NCBI GenBank assembly: GCA_905250115.1
Contig: CAJNOI010000091.1
Location: 124,001 to 188,000 of the forward strand
Reading direction: 5' to 3'
DNA: 64,000 nt
DNA from: Adineta steineri
Lineage: Eukaryota; Rotifera; Eurotatoria; Adinetida; Adinetidae
Shown: piece by piece, positions 10,831 to 23,130 of the stretch
Layout: the number at the start of each line of letters is the position of its first letter
Position numbering within the stretch: position 1 is the first letter of the stretch
Notes under the pieces: model-generated
What the model saw: the letters and a program-made list of their open reading frames with translations, nothing else
Told to the model about the DNA's origin: nothing
The model's database searches: none
Position numbers and translations under genes: made by a program

Positions 10831-11845
10831 ATGGCAAGTCGTACTACTTCATCACCAGTGAAAAATATTTTATCAGAAATTCAAAAAATTGATTCATTAG
10901 ATGCTTTACTTAAAACAAATAATATATTTTTATTTATACCAAATATAATTGGTAAGTAGAGAAAGATAAATGTGATAAAGAATTATTTCTATTTTTTTCT
11001 GTTAAGGTTATGTACGAGTTTTACTTTCGGTTATCTCATTTTATTTTATGCCATCGCATCCAAAAATAACAATATTTTGTTATTTAACAAGTCAACTTCT
11101 TGATGCACTCGATGGACATGCTGCACGTGCACTTGGTCAAAGTAAGAATTCTAATATTTTTGAAAATAATTGAAAAACTAATAATAAAATCTAGGTACTA
11201 AATTTGGAGCAATGTTTGATATGCTTGTTGATCGATGTTCAACAATGTGTTTATGCTTTGTTTTGGCAATGTTTTATCCAAAATGGGCACTTTTCTTCCA
11301 ACTTTGGGCTGCCATTGATACTGCTAGTCATTGGCTTCATTTACACGCGTAAATATTATTTATTATTAATTTTAAAAATCATTTTTTTTTGATTTATTCT
11401 AGAGCTACAGTAAAAGGTTCGGAAAGTCATAAAAAAATTGATTTATCCGGCAATCCTATTCTTCGTCTTTATTATACTTCACGTGTAAGATTTCTTAAGA
11501 AAAACAAAACTGATTGATCAATCTTTTTTTTCTAGAAAGTTCTCTTTACAATGTGTGCTGGAAATGAACTTTGGTTTTCAATGATCTATATGCTTTATTT
11601 CGGTGAAGGTCCTACAGGTAAATTTTGACCATAAATCATAATTAATAATAAAAAAATTTCAAATTTTAGTTCTTACTATTGGTAAATATGGACTTGGTCT
11701 TTGGCGTATTATTCTCTATGCTGTAACACCAATCATGCTTGGAAAACAAATAATTAGTTTAATACATTTATATACCGCTGCACTCGATATGGCTGCAATT
11801 GATGATGCTGAACGAGCAAAAAATAATTCGAAAACAAAAAATTAA
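10831..11845 (+). CDS. CDIPT: CDP-diacylglycerol--inositol 3-phosphatidyltransferase (PI synthase)
   Basis: Six exons (10831-10951, 11007-11141, 11195-11348, 11403-11484, 11536-11617, 11670-11845) encode 249 residues. The CDP-alcohol phosphatidyltransferase signature D-G-x2-A-R-x8-G-x3-D-x3-D is complete (D76, G77, A80, R81, G90, D94, D98). Animal PI synthase blocks are all recognisable: NIFLFIPNIIGY, RCSTMCL, ASHWLHLHA, KGSESHK, LSGNPILR and CAGNELWF. The enzyme makes phosphatidylinositol from CDP-diacylglycerol and inositol in the ER membrane; several hydrophobic segments are present. About 30 extra N-terminal residues precede the part matching the human protein. It is the second gene of a probable METTL4-CDIPT operon. 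Confidence 0.96.
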
Positions 11846-12090
11846 ATAAAACTTTATTTTATACGTATTTTATTTTTTTTCCGAAACTCATTCTTAAAAA
11901 TAATATATATTATATATTGTCAACTAGTCATTTGCTTCATTTATTTAAAAAAAAAAAAAGAGAAAAAAAAACAAGTCCTATACCTATATAGATAGATATT
12001 ATCATATATATTTTTATGCGTTGTTTTTTGTGTGTTTTATATATTGTCTCATTTTATGCTTATATATATATTGTTCTCTGTGTATACTAG
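11846..12090. promoter_or_regulatory. CDIPT-IARS2 intergenic region
   Basis: 245 bases of T/A-rich DNA with TATATA tracts (11905-11925, 12059-12070), ending in GTATACTAG directly before the IARS2 ATG. It could be a promoter with a leader acceptor, or a longer spacer inside one polycistron. Confidence 0.4.
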
Positions 12091-15000
12091 ATGAGAATTT
12101 TATTTGGTTATCGAAATTTTTTCAATAGAAATTTACGATATGTATCAAATAAAAGTATATCATACAAAGATACACTCAATATGCCGAAAAGTAAATTTGC
12201 GAGTACAATGAAAAATCGAGTTAAATGTGAAAATAATATCAAACAGGTTTGTTTATTCTTAATAGAAGAATATGATAATCATATGTGTGTGTGTGTGTAA
12301 TTCAAATGTAAGATCATTTTTAGAAATTTCCTGTTAATCAATTATGGGAATGGCAAACAAAACAGTTGTGTCGGCCATTATTTGTTTTACATAGTGGACC
12401 ACCATATGCGAATGGACCTCTTCATATCGGACATTTTTTAAATAATGTTTGATATTCATTCTTTATTGTTTCTTTTCTATAGTATTTTGTTTTGTTTTAC
12501 AGATTCAAAAAGATATAATTGTACGTTATAAATTATTAGATGGACATCGAATAGATTTTCGTCCTGGATGGGATTGTCATGGTTTACCAATTGAATTAAA
12601 AGCTTTACAATTAAATAAAACAAATTCAAATAAACAAAATCAAATAACTATTCGTAGACTTGGTAGAATTCTATGTTTTATAGAAGATTTTCTTTTATTT
12701 ATTTATTTTTGAATAGCACGTCAATTTGCTACTGAGGAATTAGAAAAACAAAAAAATGAATTTCATTCATGGGGTATATTAGCTGATTGGAATAATTGTT
12801 ATAGAACATTTAATAAAGAATATATTATTGATCAAATTAAATTATTTTGGAAATTATATCAGAAAGTAATTAAAATTATACAGAATTTGTTTTTTTGATT
12901 CTTTTCTTTTAAGGGTTTACTCTATCGACAATATAAACCAGTAAATTGGTCACCAACTGTTCAATCTGCTTTAGCCGAATCAGAATTAGAATATAATGAC
13001 AAACATACAAGGTAATTAAATATGAATGGAAGAAGAGATATTATATTCTAACTGGAGATATCGATATTGAATTGTGTTTTTTAGCACTGCGATTTACGTT
13101 CGATTTCGTTTGAAAAATGATCCTTTATTATCAAGTCTTTTACCACGTAAGAAATTTTGATTATAAGATTTTCTCGGTATTTTATTTTTTCTATTTTTTA
13201 GAATTAAATACAGAGAATATATATGCTTTAATTTGGACAACTACACCATGGTCTTTGATTGGGAATCAAGCTGTAGCTGTTAATGAAAAACTGAAATATT
13301 TATTCATAAAATTCCCTTCAACTAATGATATATATATTGTTGCGGAATCTTTATTAAATAATATAAAAAAATATCCACCATTTTCTGATAATCAGTTTGA
13401 AATAATAGGAAATTGTCTTGGTAAATAAATCTATAATCTATTTCTCAAAAAAAACAATTTCATTTCTTTGTTAGGCTCTCAATTATCTGGTGTTAATTAT
13501 CATCACCCAATCTATCATGACGACAAAACTTATCCTATTGTTACAAGTGATCATGTTACTGATGAATTAGGTACTGGTCTTGTTCATATAGCACCCGCAC
13601 ATGGTTCTGATGATTTCCTTCTATCTATTAAATATAATCTTTCATGTGTAAATGCGGTGAATACAAACGGTCGTTTACATTGCCCAACAATTGAATCTCT
13701 TCATGGTCGTAATGCATTAGATTCTAAAGATGGAATAAAATCGATTCTTGAATATTTAAATTCAAATATATTACATCATTATGAATTTACACATTCATAT
13801 CCGTATGATTGGCGAGCAAAAAAACCTGTGTTAATCTTAGGTAGTCAACAATGGTTTATTGATACAACTCGTTTACGTGATAATGCATGTAAACATATAT
13901 CAGAGGATGTAAAAATCTTTCCTGAAGGTGCTGGAAAAAGTTTTCTATCTATGATAACAAAACGTCCATATTGGTGTATATCACGACAACGTTCATGGGG
14001 TGTACCCATTCCTGTTTTTTATACTAAAAATGAAAACAAAGAACTTGTTATCAATGAAGAAATGATTGAACATTTAATAAAATCCATCCAAGAAAAAGAT
14101 TCAATTGATTTTTGGTGGTCATCAACAGATATTAAAGAATTATTACCTCCGTCTATGCATAATCAAGCTGAAAATCTTATACGTGGAGATGATATATTTG
14201 ATGTTTGGTTTGATAGTGGTTCATCATTTAATTCAGTTCTTAAAGGTATAGAAAATTAAATCTATATAAATAAAAAACATGTTTTTTTTTGAAAAGATTT
14301 CAATTGTCACGCTGATTTATATTGTGAAGGACATGATCAATTTAATGGTTGGTTTTTATCATCATTATTATTATCAACAGGTTTACAATCCCGAGCACCA
14401 TTTTCAAATATATTCGTTCATGGTTTTGTTGTCGATAAAAATAATCAAAAAATGTCGAAATCAATTGGAAATGTTATTCAACCATCGGATATGATTTATG
14501 GTGGTGGAAAAGAAAAATTTCTTGAAAATGGTTTTGATGTTTGTCGTGAATGGGTGACAAGAGAAAGTTATAAACAACAATGTAAAGCTAGTACAGAAGA
14601 TTTAAATAAAGCTTATAAACGAGTTTTTGATGTAAGATTATTTATTTTGAAAACAAAAAAATCTTTCTTAGAAAAAAATTTATTTAGATAAGAAATGTAT
14701 TGAAATTTATATTAGGAAATTTATATGATTATCAACCTGATAAACATACAGTATCAAATGAAAATTTAACTGCTATTGATCGATATATGGCTTATCGATT
14801 AAATCAAATTCTTACGATAGTATATATTAGAAATTTTTTTCCATTATTTTATTTTAAATTTTTAGTATCATACGGATTTTGATCGATATAGAATGTATCA
14901 TGGGTTAATAGCTGTTGAAGATTTTATTCAAGGAGATTTATCAAGTTTTTATTGTTCAGTAACAAAAGATCGGTATGAAAAAAAATCGAGATTTTATTCA

Positions 15001-16123
15001 TAAACGAAACATTATTTGATTATTAGACTTTATTGTAATCCATCTGATTCTTATCTTCGTCGATCAACACAAACAGTTTTTTATTTATTATTGAAATGTT
15101 TAAATGAACGATTAGCACCAGTGATGCCATATCTTGCACAAGAATTATATAATGAATTAATCAATATAGGTTTGATTTATATATTCTTAAATAAAATTTT
15201 GCTATTTTTTATTATTTTCTCAGAAAACAAAGATAAAAAAATCAATGATATTTTTGAAAATAAATTTACTATTTTGGATAAACAATTAAGTGAAATACCA
15301 TCTGAACTTGCATCTGCAATGACCGTTGTATTACATTTACGTAGTACATTTCATAGTGTACTACAAAATCGACGAGGAGTTTTATTTGATATTATACTTT
15401 ATTTAAGTGATAAAGCAAAATTACAGGTTGAAATTATGAATAAAAATATTTTCGCATAAATTTTTATTTTTATAGCTTCAACAAATTCTGAATACTTTAC
15501 AAAAACATCCAACAGTAAGTTTATTCGGAATTGTGTAACATTTATTAATATCTCGTCTTAATTTAGACAGTTAAATTAGATTTCTGGCAGCCATTAGAAG
15601 AACTCTTACAATGTTCTCGTGTACAACAACGATCATTATCAGATTTAGATAATGATCTAACCGAAGAAAATATTTCAAGTGTTGATTTACCATTATTAGG
15701 TATATTAAAAAAACGGTCAGGTTAAGTCTGCTCCAAATTTAGAGTTTACGGATGTCCAAGTTTTCTCGAAAAACTCTACCCAAAAGCTGTAATCATCTAT
15801 TTTTGATTGCTATGATAGATGCTCTAGACTGTGCTGAGTTCACCGGCGATGCTCATGAAAAAAAGCACACAGTTATAAGCTACAATTTGTCAAAAAACTT
15901 GAGACTCGTAAACTTCAAATTTGGAAGTCACTTAACTTGACCTAAGAAAACTAATAATTAATAAAAATCTATTTGTTTTTGTTTAATTTTAGATGATAAA
16001 TTTAATTATATAATGAAAGTACAACATTCTACTTTGCATTCTTGTCCTCGTTGTCGTTTACAAATATCAGAAAACGAAGAGCAATTATGTTCTCGATGTT
16101 CTTTTTATTTACAAAAAACTTAG
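12091..16123 (+). CDS. IARS2: Mitochondrial isoleucyl-tRNA synthetase
   Basis: Sixteen short-intron exons (12091-12246, 12324-12446, 12503-12662, 12717-12865, 12914-13011, 13085-13146, 13202-13420, 13475-14245, 14297-14631, 14688-14819, 14866-14972, 15027-15169, 15224-15426, 15476-15514, 15567-15699, 15993-16123) give 986 residues, close to human IARS2 (about 1012). The class I motifs are intact: HIGH at residues 86-89 within [11 protein letters not shown], and KMSKS at 631-635. The editing domain (exon 8), the anticodon-binding part, and a C-terminal zinc motif with Cys at 961, 964, 976 and 979 are present. The basic, acid-poor N-terminus fits a mitochondrial presequence. It charges mitochondrial tRNA-Ile. 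The last intron holds an inverted-repeat element. The stop lies 61 bases before MRPL19. Confidence 0.95.
15715..15942. mobile_element. Inverted-repeat element (228 bp) in last IARS2 intron
   Basis: Ends are inverted copies of each other over about 45 bases. The left end starts GGTCAGGTTAAGT and the right end, inverted, GGTCAAGTTAAGT; both then contain CCAAATTT and GTTTACG blocks. The core resembles 1123-1200 in reverse orientation. The flanks TAAAAAAAC and TAAGAAAAC may be a decayed target duplication. No coding capacity; superfamily not assigned. Confidence 0.75.
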
Positions 16124-16140
16124 GATGTTATGATTTAGTT

Positions 16141-16184
16141 TGTTTGTTTTTCAGATGTATTTTTAATAGAAAAGAAAAAGAAAA
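16141..16184 (+). promoter_or_regulatory. Intercistronic splice acceptor between IARS2 and MRPL19
   Basis: TGTTTGTTTTTCAG ends at 16154, 30 bases before the MRPL19 ATG and inside a 61-base gap after the IARS2 stop. This is the same arrangement as METTL4/CDIPT and fits trans-splicing of a downstream cistron. Confidence 0.6.
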
Positions 16185-17465
16185 ATGGCATTAGCATTTT
16201 CTAATACTAATAAATTTTTGTTAAATAATCAACATATATTAAGATCAGGTTAATTAAATATAAATTATTTTTATGAAAAAATAAAACAACTTATTTTCTA
16301 GTCTTGATATTATCTGTTCGTTATAAACAACGTGGACATATTGCTGATCATCTAGTTGAACATCATAGAAAATTACCATTGAGTAAAGTTAAAGCTGGTA
16401 CAACTGAAGATGTGTCGCAAGTAACTGATGAAAAAAATCAAAATGTTCGTACTACACCACATGATTTTAAGTAAATAAAAATTTATTTTAATATAAAAAA
16501 ACGAATGTATATTTTCTAGATATGTTTATCCTGATTTTTTACCCAATCCTATTCCTTTTCTACGTGATCGAATACTTGAAAAACTTGAACGAAAGGATAT
16601 GTTTCGTCGAAGACAACAAATTGATATACCAGAATTTTATGTTGGTTAGTATTTCGTAGAATATTTATTTTCTATGTTAATCTCTATCGTATAAATTAGG
16701 AAGTGTTCTTGCTGTAACATCTGCTGATCCATATGCACCTAGTCGACGTAATAGATTTGTTGGTATATGTATTCAACGTGAAAAACATGGACTTAAACAT
16801 GAATTTACTCTAAGAAATATTGTTGATGGACTTGGTAAGAATAGCTTTTGCCTATATATATAAATATGAAATTTGATTAGGTGTTGAAATCGTCTATGAA
16901 TTATACAATCCAACAATAACTAGAATTGAAGTTCTTAAACTTGAACGACGTTTAGATGAAAATCTTGCATATTTACGTGATGCACCACCTGAATATTGTA
17001 CATTTCCATTTGATATGGAACCCGTTAAATTACCACCTGGTAGTGGTGTACCATTGAACACAATTCAAGTAGAGTTCTTTTTCATTATCTCAACAAAAAA
17101 AACTAACTTAATGATTTTAGGTACCAATTACCAGTACTCATTGGCAATATAAATGGGAACGTCATGATTTGAAAGGTGTTCTTTTACCACCATTACCACG
17201 AAGTGTACGAAAAGCCGCAGAACGTTATAGTGAACCATGGCGTCAATGGGATATAATGAGACAATATCGAACAGAAATTCATGATGAAGATCGAGATGAA
17301 ATTTTTGAAGATATTGAAAAACATAAACAAGATTTAGCACAATATCGTATTGATAGTAAAGAAAATATTAAAATTATCCGAACAAGACAAAAAGCAGCAG
17401 GAAGAAAAGCAATTTTGGATGATTCACAGCAGACAAAACATTCAAATCCACCAACTTCAAAATAA
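16185..17465 (+). CDS. MRPL19: Mitochondrial ribosomal protein bL19m
   Basis: Six exons (16185-16248, 16302-16470, 16520-16644, 16700-16834, 16881-17068, 17121-17465) give 341 residues. The bL19 core is clear: IPEFYVGSVLAVTSADPYAP, FVGICIQR, FTLRNIVDG and VEIVYELYNP, then the animal MRPL19 segment LERRLDENLAYLRDAPPEY and the C-terminal tail around WERHDLKG and PWRQWDIMRQY. It is a structural protein of the mitochondrial large subunit. The tail is Lys/Glu-rich and somewhat longer than in the human protein. Pairing with IARS2 puts two mitochondrial-translation genes in one probable transcription unit. Confidence 0.93.
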
Positions 17466-19012
17466 AGAAATGCTTTTCTTTAGGGAAAATATATTACAAA
17501 AACTAGTTATTTGTTGATTTGAAAAATAAAGAAAATAATCACTCAAACTTGATACTATTTTTTTTAGTATGATTTGTATATCTTCTTAATACTCAAAAAT
17601 AAGAAATCAATATTAGGTTTGCTCATCCAGTCATAATCTACATGGTATAAACTATCAACATATAGTATACTGTATATTCTCTTTTGTAAATAAACAAAGG
17701 TCTGTTAATCATAGATGATAATGAGTTGAAGTTAACAGAAACTAATTTGATATTAATTAGACTTATACAACTCGTATATGTTTCATAATATTGTTAAATG
17801 TTTTCAGTGTTTATTCTATTTATGAAATTATGTATAACATCTGTCTTTTTAGAATGAATAAATTACAGGATCTGTTTATCAATTGTTTAGATATTTTATT
17901 TTGTTAAAAGAAATTTTTTTGGAGAATAAAAAAACTAACCACAGGAAACCAATCGAGAAAAATGATTTAATATAAACATTCGTTCATTTTATTTAATTAT
18001 AGAATAATATTATTAAGGATGGCGCAATGATAAGTATATTTCTTTTACTCAAAATAATTTCATATTGAACTTAAATTCTAATATACTTGTTTTAAAAAAA
18101 TTCTTTTCATAACATTAATCACTGTATTTATTATTATTGCGTGCATATAAGAATTTTGTCATTAACTTCATTATCAAACAAATTTCATAACGAAATTATA
18201 AGCAATTTCAGTTTTCTCCTATATCAGCTAATATGACACAAAATTTTATTATCTCGAATTAATATTTCTAACAGTTTAATAATAACATTTACTTAAATCA
18301 ACTGGCAAAAAAAAGTATTCTATTTTTCGGTTGAATTATTTAAGCAAGTTCTACTGTTTTGACATTTATGTTTGTTTATATTAGCTGAAAAATACGCAAG
18401 ATATCAAACGATGACTATATATATAACTCTTTCTATTTATCGTTTGATGATATGTAATGATATTTATTCATATTATTATTATTCACCGTTTAATTATATA
18501 GATTCACTGATTTGATTTAATCTAAATGGTATGTTCATGTACAATCTTTGCTTTACAATGACTTGTTTCATCTGTTAATTCCAATTTTGATTGACATTAC
18601 ATCTATCAAATATAGAAATTACGTGTAACAGAATGACATACATAGTTTATTATGTCTCGACATCTTTTTTTCTACATCAAATGATTTGATTTTTTTTCTT
18701 CTTTCAGGAAATTATATCGTCAACCTCTTGATTTTTTTTATTGATAATGATAGTTACTATTTGTTTCTTTATATCTACGTATACATACGACGTCAGAGTA
18801 AACGGAAAATAACTTTTTTTTCTTTTCAATTTTTTTTATTATCGTCATAGAACGTAACACAGGTGTGCTTAATATACATATATATATATATATATATCAT
18901 ACGTAAGAATGTGCATGTGCAATCGTTGGCATAAGGTATAAAATAAATACGAAAAAAACAAGAATGATAGTTATTATTTGTTACATATTTTTATTAGATA
19001 AGAAAAATATCA
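17466..19012. other. Non-coding intergenic region
   Basis: 1.5 kb of AT-rich DNA after MRPL19. Contains TATAT tracts (18419-18424, 18876-18898). It ends with an acceptor TTTTTATTAG (18997) 15 bases before the next ATG. No coding frame seen. Confidence 0.6.
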
Positions 19013-19271
19013 ATGTCTGAGGCGACAATGAAAACAACGACATCACCACCAAAACGATTTCAAATACATATGTTTGTAAATCACGTGATGAATTTTTTTA
19101 CATCTTCAAATCGTGTTGTTGTAGTAGAAAATAATAAACCTAAGGATCGTATGTATTTATCGATTTGATTTTTTTTTCTGTTTCATATCTATTTTTGTTA
19201 AATATTTAGTCGTGGTATTACCATCAATATCTGTTACATCTCCCGATGGAGAAACTACTGTAGTCGAATGA
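19013..19271 (+). CDS. Small protein of unknown function, 65 aa
   Basis: Exons 19013-19148 and 19210-19271 join in phase through a 61-base GT..AG intron. The product starts MSEATMKTTTSPPKRF, has a helical/hydrophobic middle (QIHMFVNHVMNFF) and ends in an acidic-polar tail SPDGETTVVE. A splice acceptor lies 15 bases before the ATG. I do not recognise it. Its support is the intact intron, phase agreement and the leader acceptor. It is convergent with the Ig-domain gene (81 bases between stops). Confidence 0.55.
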
Positions 19272-19352
19272 AATTTGCATTGATAAGCAAAAATGTATTT
19301 TTAATGTTTGATAATAAAGATTTCAAAAACTAATAAATTTATATATATATAT

Positions 19353-20320
19353 TTACGATGATAAGACAAAAACAATTTGATATACAATATAAAAAAAACA
19401 GACTACTGTTCGTAAAGATGCTTTTAATAATGAACTGTTATTTGTTATATGTGATATTAAACGACGAGATTTACTACCACCAGGATCTAAAGAGAAGAAG
19501 AAAAACGTATATATATAGATAATAATTACAAAAATTAATCTACATTGGTTGACAATAACATGAGCTGTTGCAGTTAAATATTCACCATATCGACATGTAT
19601 ATATTCCGGTATCAATTTTTCGTGCTTTTCGTATAATTAATGTTTCATAAAGTGTTCCATCAATTGAAGAATAATTCGAAAGACTTTCAGCTATATTTAT
19701 TAATGGATAATCATTACGTGTCCATTGTACACGTAGATTTTGTTCATTAAATGCATCTGTTGAACGTATACGACATATAAGACGAATTGCTTCATTTATA
19801 TTTACATGTATATCATTCGGAATTATATCAATACATGTATTAGCTAGAATGGATAAAAATAAATGAAATTTGTCTTCTTTCTTATTATAATGAAATTTCA
19901 TACTTATAATTGTTAAATTATAACTTGATCGAATTACAGTTCCTGTCTTACATATATAATAACCTTGATCATCTTTTCTTGCACCGACTATTTCAAGATG
20001 ACGATCATTATTTTGTGTACGTAACATAAAACGTTGATCATCGATTAATTGACGATCACCAAGTATTAAAGCTTGTGGATAAGCATTTTCATATAAACGA
20101 AACCACATTGCTGGTATCTTTATATATATGATGGGAGAGAGAGAGAGAGAAAAACGATTATGATAAAATATATCAAAAAAATGTTTCTTACTGTAGATGT
20201 TGATCGAATAAGATCATTATCGGATTCTGTAGGACAAGAAAGTGATATTGTATCACCACAATTAGCAAGTATAACATGTGCATCGGGATAGTCGGTATGA
20301 AAATCATTTAAATAATACAT
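19353..20320 (-). CDS. Two-Ig-domain cell-surface or secreted protein
   Basis: Minus-strand exons 20192-20320, 19904-20117, 19544-19843 and 19353-19486 join in phase (258 residues from ATG 20320). Ig1 has the paired Cys (SLSC..YYICK), the core Trp (MWFRL) and the DQGYY motif. Ig2 has LICRI, the Trp in VQWTRN and DTGIYTCR. The C-terminus ends in a short hydrophobic stretch (VVCFFYIVYQIVFVLSS) with no cytoplasmic tail, suggesting a GPI signal or terminal membrane anchor. A hydrophobic open frame continues upstream of ATG 20320 to about 20375 (LWILIFIVLNISCS) behind an acceptor. The true start and signal peptide are therefore probably in an unplaced upstream exon. The layout recalls lachesin or neurotrimin-like IgSF proteins but is shorter. 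Confidence 0.75.
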
Positions 20321-20663
20321 TGAACATGAGATGTTAAGAACAATAAAAATTAAAATCCAAAGAACTAAATTTAGAATAGATATGAGATTTAAAAATATTT
20401 CGTTATAATATACTTTTTAGAAGTAACATTTTAATTGATACATATTTTGTTGAACATAATCACGCCTCTTTTTAATGAGGCTTGTCATATTGCGTCATCT
20501 ATATATATATATCTGAAAACGAATTATAATATTTTGTTAGTCAAAGTTTCGTTTTTTTTGTTCTGTTGTTTTTCTTCTTTCCTCACCTGTAATACATCTA
20601 TAAAAAGAGTATGTGTGTACATGAATAAGCTCTCATTTTATTTTGATCATAAGAAGAAATAAT

Positions 20664-20903
20664 ATGGCTGATAACAATGTACTTAGCGACGAGCAACGAA
20701 AAAAATTCGATGAATCTTACAAAGAAAAGCGATCCGGTCTACCTGTATGTCCAACATGTAAAAGTCGAGATGATGTTATTCCAACAGTACGTGGTAAACC
20801 AACTCATGACTTAATGTTATATGCTGAAGAAGGCAATGTTAAACTATCCGGATGTACACAATCTTACCAAGGATGGTGCAAGAAATGTGAAACATTCATA
20901 TAA
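20664..20903 (+). CDS. Small zinc-ribbon protein, bacterial/archaeal-like
   Basis: Intronless, 79 residues. Cys29-x2-Cys32 and Cys72-x2-Cys75, with an extra Cys64, form a zinc-ribbon-like pair of knuckles. Between them lie VIPTVRGKPTHDLMLYAEEG and VKLSGC. From memory, this pattern (CPxC, ViP.v.G.Pt.el...a..G.v.LgGC, W.C..C) is that of small prokaryotic zinc-ribbon proteins and is not a familiar animal family. Function unknown. With no intron among many intron-rich neighbours, it is a horizontal-transfer candidate, which bdelloids are known for. Base composition looks like its neighbours, so any transfer is not recent. Confidence 0.8.
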   Translation: MADNNVLSDEQRKKFDESYKEKRSGLPVCPTCKSRDDVIPTVRGKPTHDLMLYAEEGNVKLSGCTQSYQGWCKKCETFI

Positions 20904-21755
20904 GAACGAAAAAAAACAGAATTTTTCTTGTTTTCAACTCGGTTTTTCTTTGAATAAAAAGAAGATTCTCTTTGCTTTTTTTTTGTATAGTTATATAAAT
21001 TAATTTATATAAATGATTCACATTTACCTATTATTCATTGATGAAGAGCGATGCATTATTCTCCTCGAAGTGACAGTAAGAGGAGATGAGAGTCGTTTTC
21101 TCAAATCGCGTAATGTAGAGAAGAGTGAACGAACTTCCGGCAAGTAGCGCAACAGTTACTATTACTTCTTATTCTACAATAGTAATATTAAGTTTGCTTT
21201 TCTCTTCCTTCACTACTCCGCCTTACAATGATTCAAGGCGCCGGAAGTCTGTTTCTCTCTATCTCTATTCGTTTATCTTTGTCCTACAATTCTTCAATGT
21301 CCTATCATGCGAATAGTGTCAGTATTACAGGGAAAGGAGAAAAAAAGAAATCATCGTCGATTTGATGTCTATCACTCTTATAACTGTCTGTGCATACATT
21401 GCATGCAAAAAACTCATTTACACTTATTGTCGCCGGCCAATGACCACTTTTTTCTATAGAACTACTTGAAACAATACATACATAAAGTTAATTGCGGATG
21501 TGTATCTATGATTCATTTATGGTCGAATAAAAAGGAAAAATGATTGACATTCGTCGCGGTTTTTCTTTGTCAGCATCAATTACATATTTAAATAAAGCTA
21601 TTAAGAAGAAGAAAAAAAAGAGGAACTTGTCCTTTTTTTCAATATTTCTTAAAGCAACAGTATCAACTTCAAAGAAATAACCATTGTCATTAGCACTCTA
21701 TGATAACCAATGATCGAGTAGTCGTAGAAAATGACCGTTCTATTTATCATTATCA
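20904..21755. other. Non-coding region between convergent genes
   Basis: 850 bases between the zinc-ribbon stop and the kelch gene stop. Slightly more GC-rich at 21040-21260 (CTTCCGGCAAG, GGCGCCGGAAG). No RNA gene or coding frame recognised. Confidence 0.5.
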
Positions 21756-23130
21756 TCATAATAATGAATTGTTATTCTTTTTCAAGACATTGTTTACGAT
21801 AGATTTTGTCCATTTTCTTGTGCGAAAATCATACTGTTGTAAACGTATATCATTAGCCATAACGTTTAATTTATTATTAGTATAAGATAAACCATATTCT
21901 AACTGTAAATTTTCAATTGTATCCATGAATTCCCATCGTTCAAAACGTTCATTATAATATTCTAGACGAGTAACTGAATGTGGTTTATGAGAACTATCAA
22001 TATCATAACCACCTCAATAAATAAATAAATTCAAAATACGAGAAAAAACAGGATTATATTTACCAGCACTATAAATAGCAGTTTCATTTGGATTGTGAGG
22101 ATCAGGTACAATTAAAAGTAATGGTCGTGCTCGACCTGGAACAATTTCAGTTCGACGAATCCAATTTTGATCTGTATTTTTTAAATTTAATACAATATAC
22201 TAGATAAATATCATTTAATTTGAATTAATTCTATATATGAACGAACATACTTCACCATGAACAACAGAACGATTAAGAATAATATCAAAACCGCCTAGTA
22301 AATGAATAGAATCGTTATGAAAAGCTATTCCAGCACCACTAGTTGGTGCTGGTAAATCTGGTAAACGAATCCAAATACTTTCTTCTGTATCAAACATGTA
22401 AACGGATTTTAATGCAACATTCATATAAGTATGGCCTACATACTATCCATATATATATATATGACATGCAGATTTCTTTCACATCACTAACCTCCTGCAC
22501 AAATAATATATCGTCCATCACTGCATATAGCAAAACTAACACGTCCATCGGGTAATGGTTCGATTGGTATTAATCTATCAAGATTACTATCATAAAAATA
22601 ATCGTAGTTTGGTATTTGTCTTTGATACTTGTTTGGTATATATACGTATCCACCAATAATATAAGTACCTTTAGAAAAATTAATAACCATAAAACGTTTT
22701 CGAATGCCTTCATTAGCAAATAAATTTAATGCTTTTTGGAAATTTTTTATAATATCTGTTCGAGAGATTGTTATATTTGGTGCTTGAAGCACAAGAGATG
22801 GATCGCCCATTTGGTTATCTTCAAGGTATAATTCGCGTACTTGACCATAACCACGGTAATATAATGAATGCATGTAATCGATATAGCATGGATAATTATC
22901 TTCTGACTTACATGATGTTCCTGTTATATATCTGATTTGTTATTAAATAATAAAAATCATTGATAAAATTACAGACCCTCTGTATACCAAATTGGTTTGT
23001 TAATAATTTTTGATTGAAATTCTTGTTGAGAACAATGTTTTAAAAATGGAAATAATTTGAAAAGTGATATGTACGAAGAATTAGACGAGAGATAATACGA
23101 TTGTGAGAATAATATAGGGCATGAACTCAT
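21756..23130 (-). CDS. Kelch-repeat beta-propeller protein
   Basis: Minus-strand exons 22977-23130, 22492-22920, 22251-22435, 22064-22199 and 21756-22012 give 386 residues in phase. Kelch-type blades are seen as repeated Gly-Gly followed by Tyr/Trp spacing: GTYIIGGYVY, RYIICAGGHTYM, SIHLLGGFDI, AIYSAGGYDI, each after a Trp or Tyr-rich strand. No BTB or F-box is visible in the Cys/Ser/Phe-rich N-terminal 50 residues. Probably a protein-interaction propeller; it could also be a divergent BTB-less KLHL-like protein. Introns fall next to the GG turns, suggesting exon-wise blade duplication. Confidence 0.78.
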
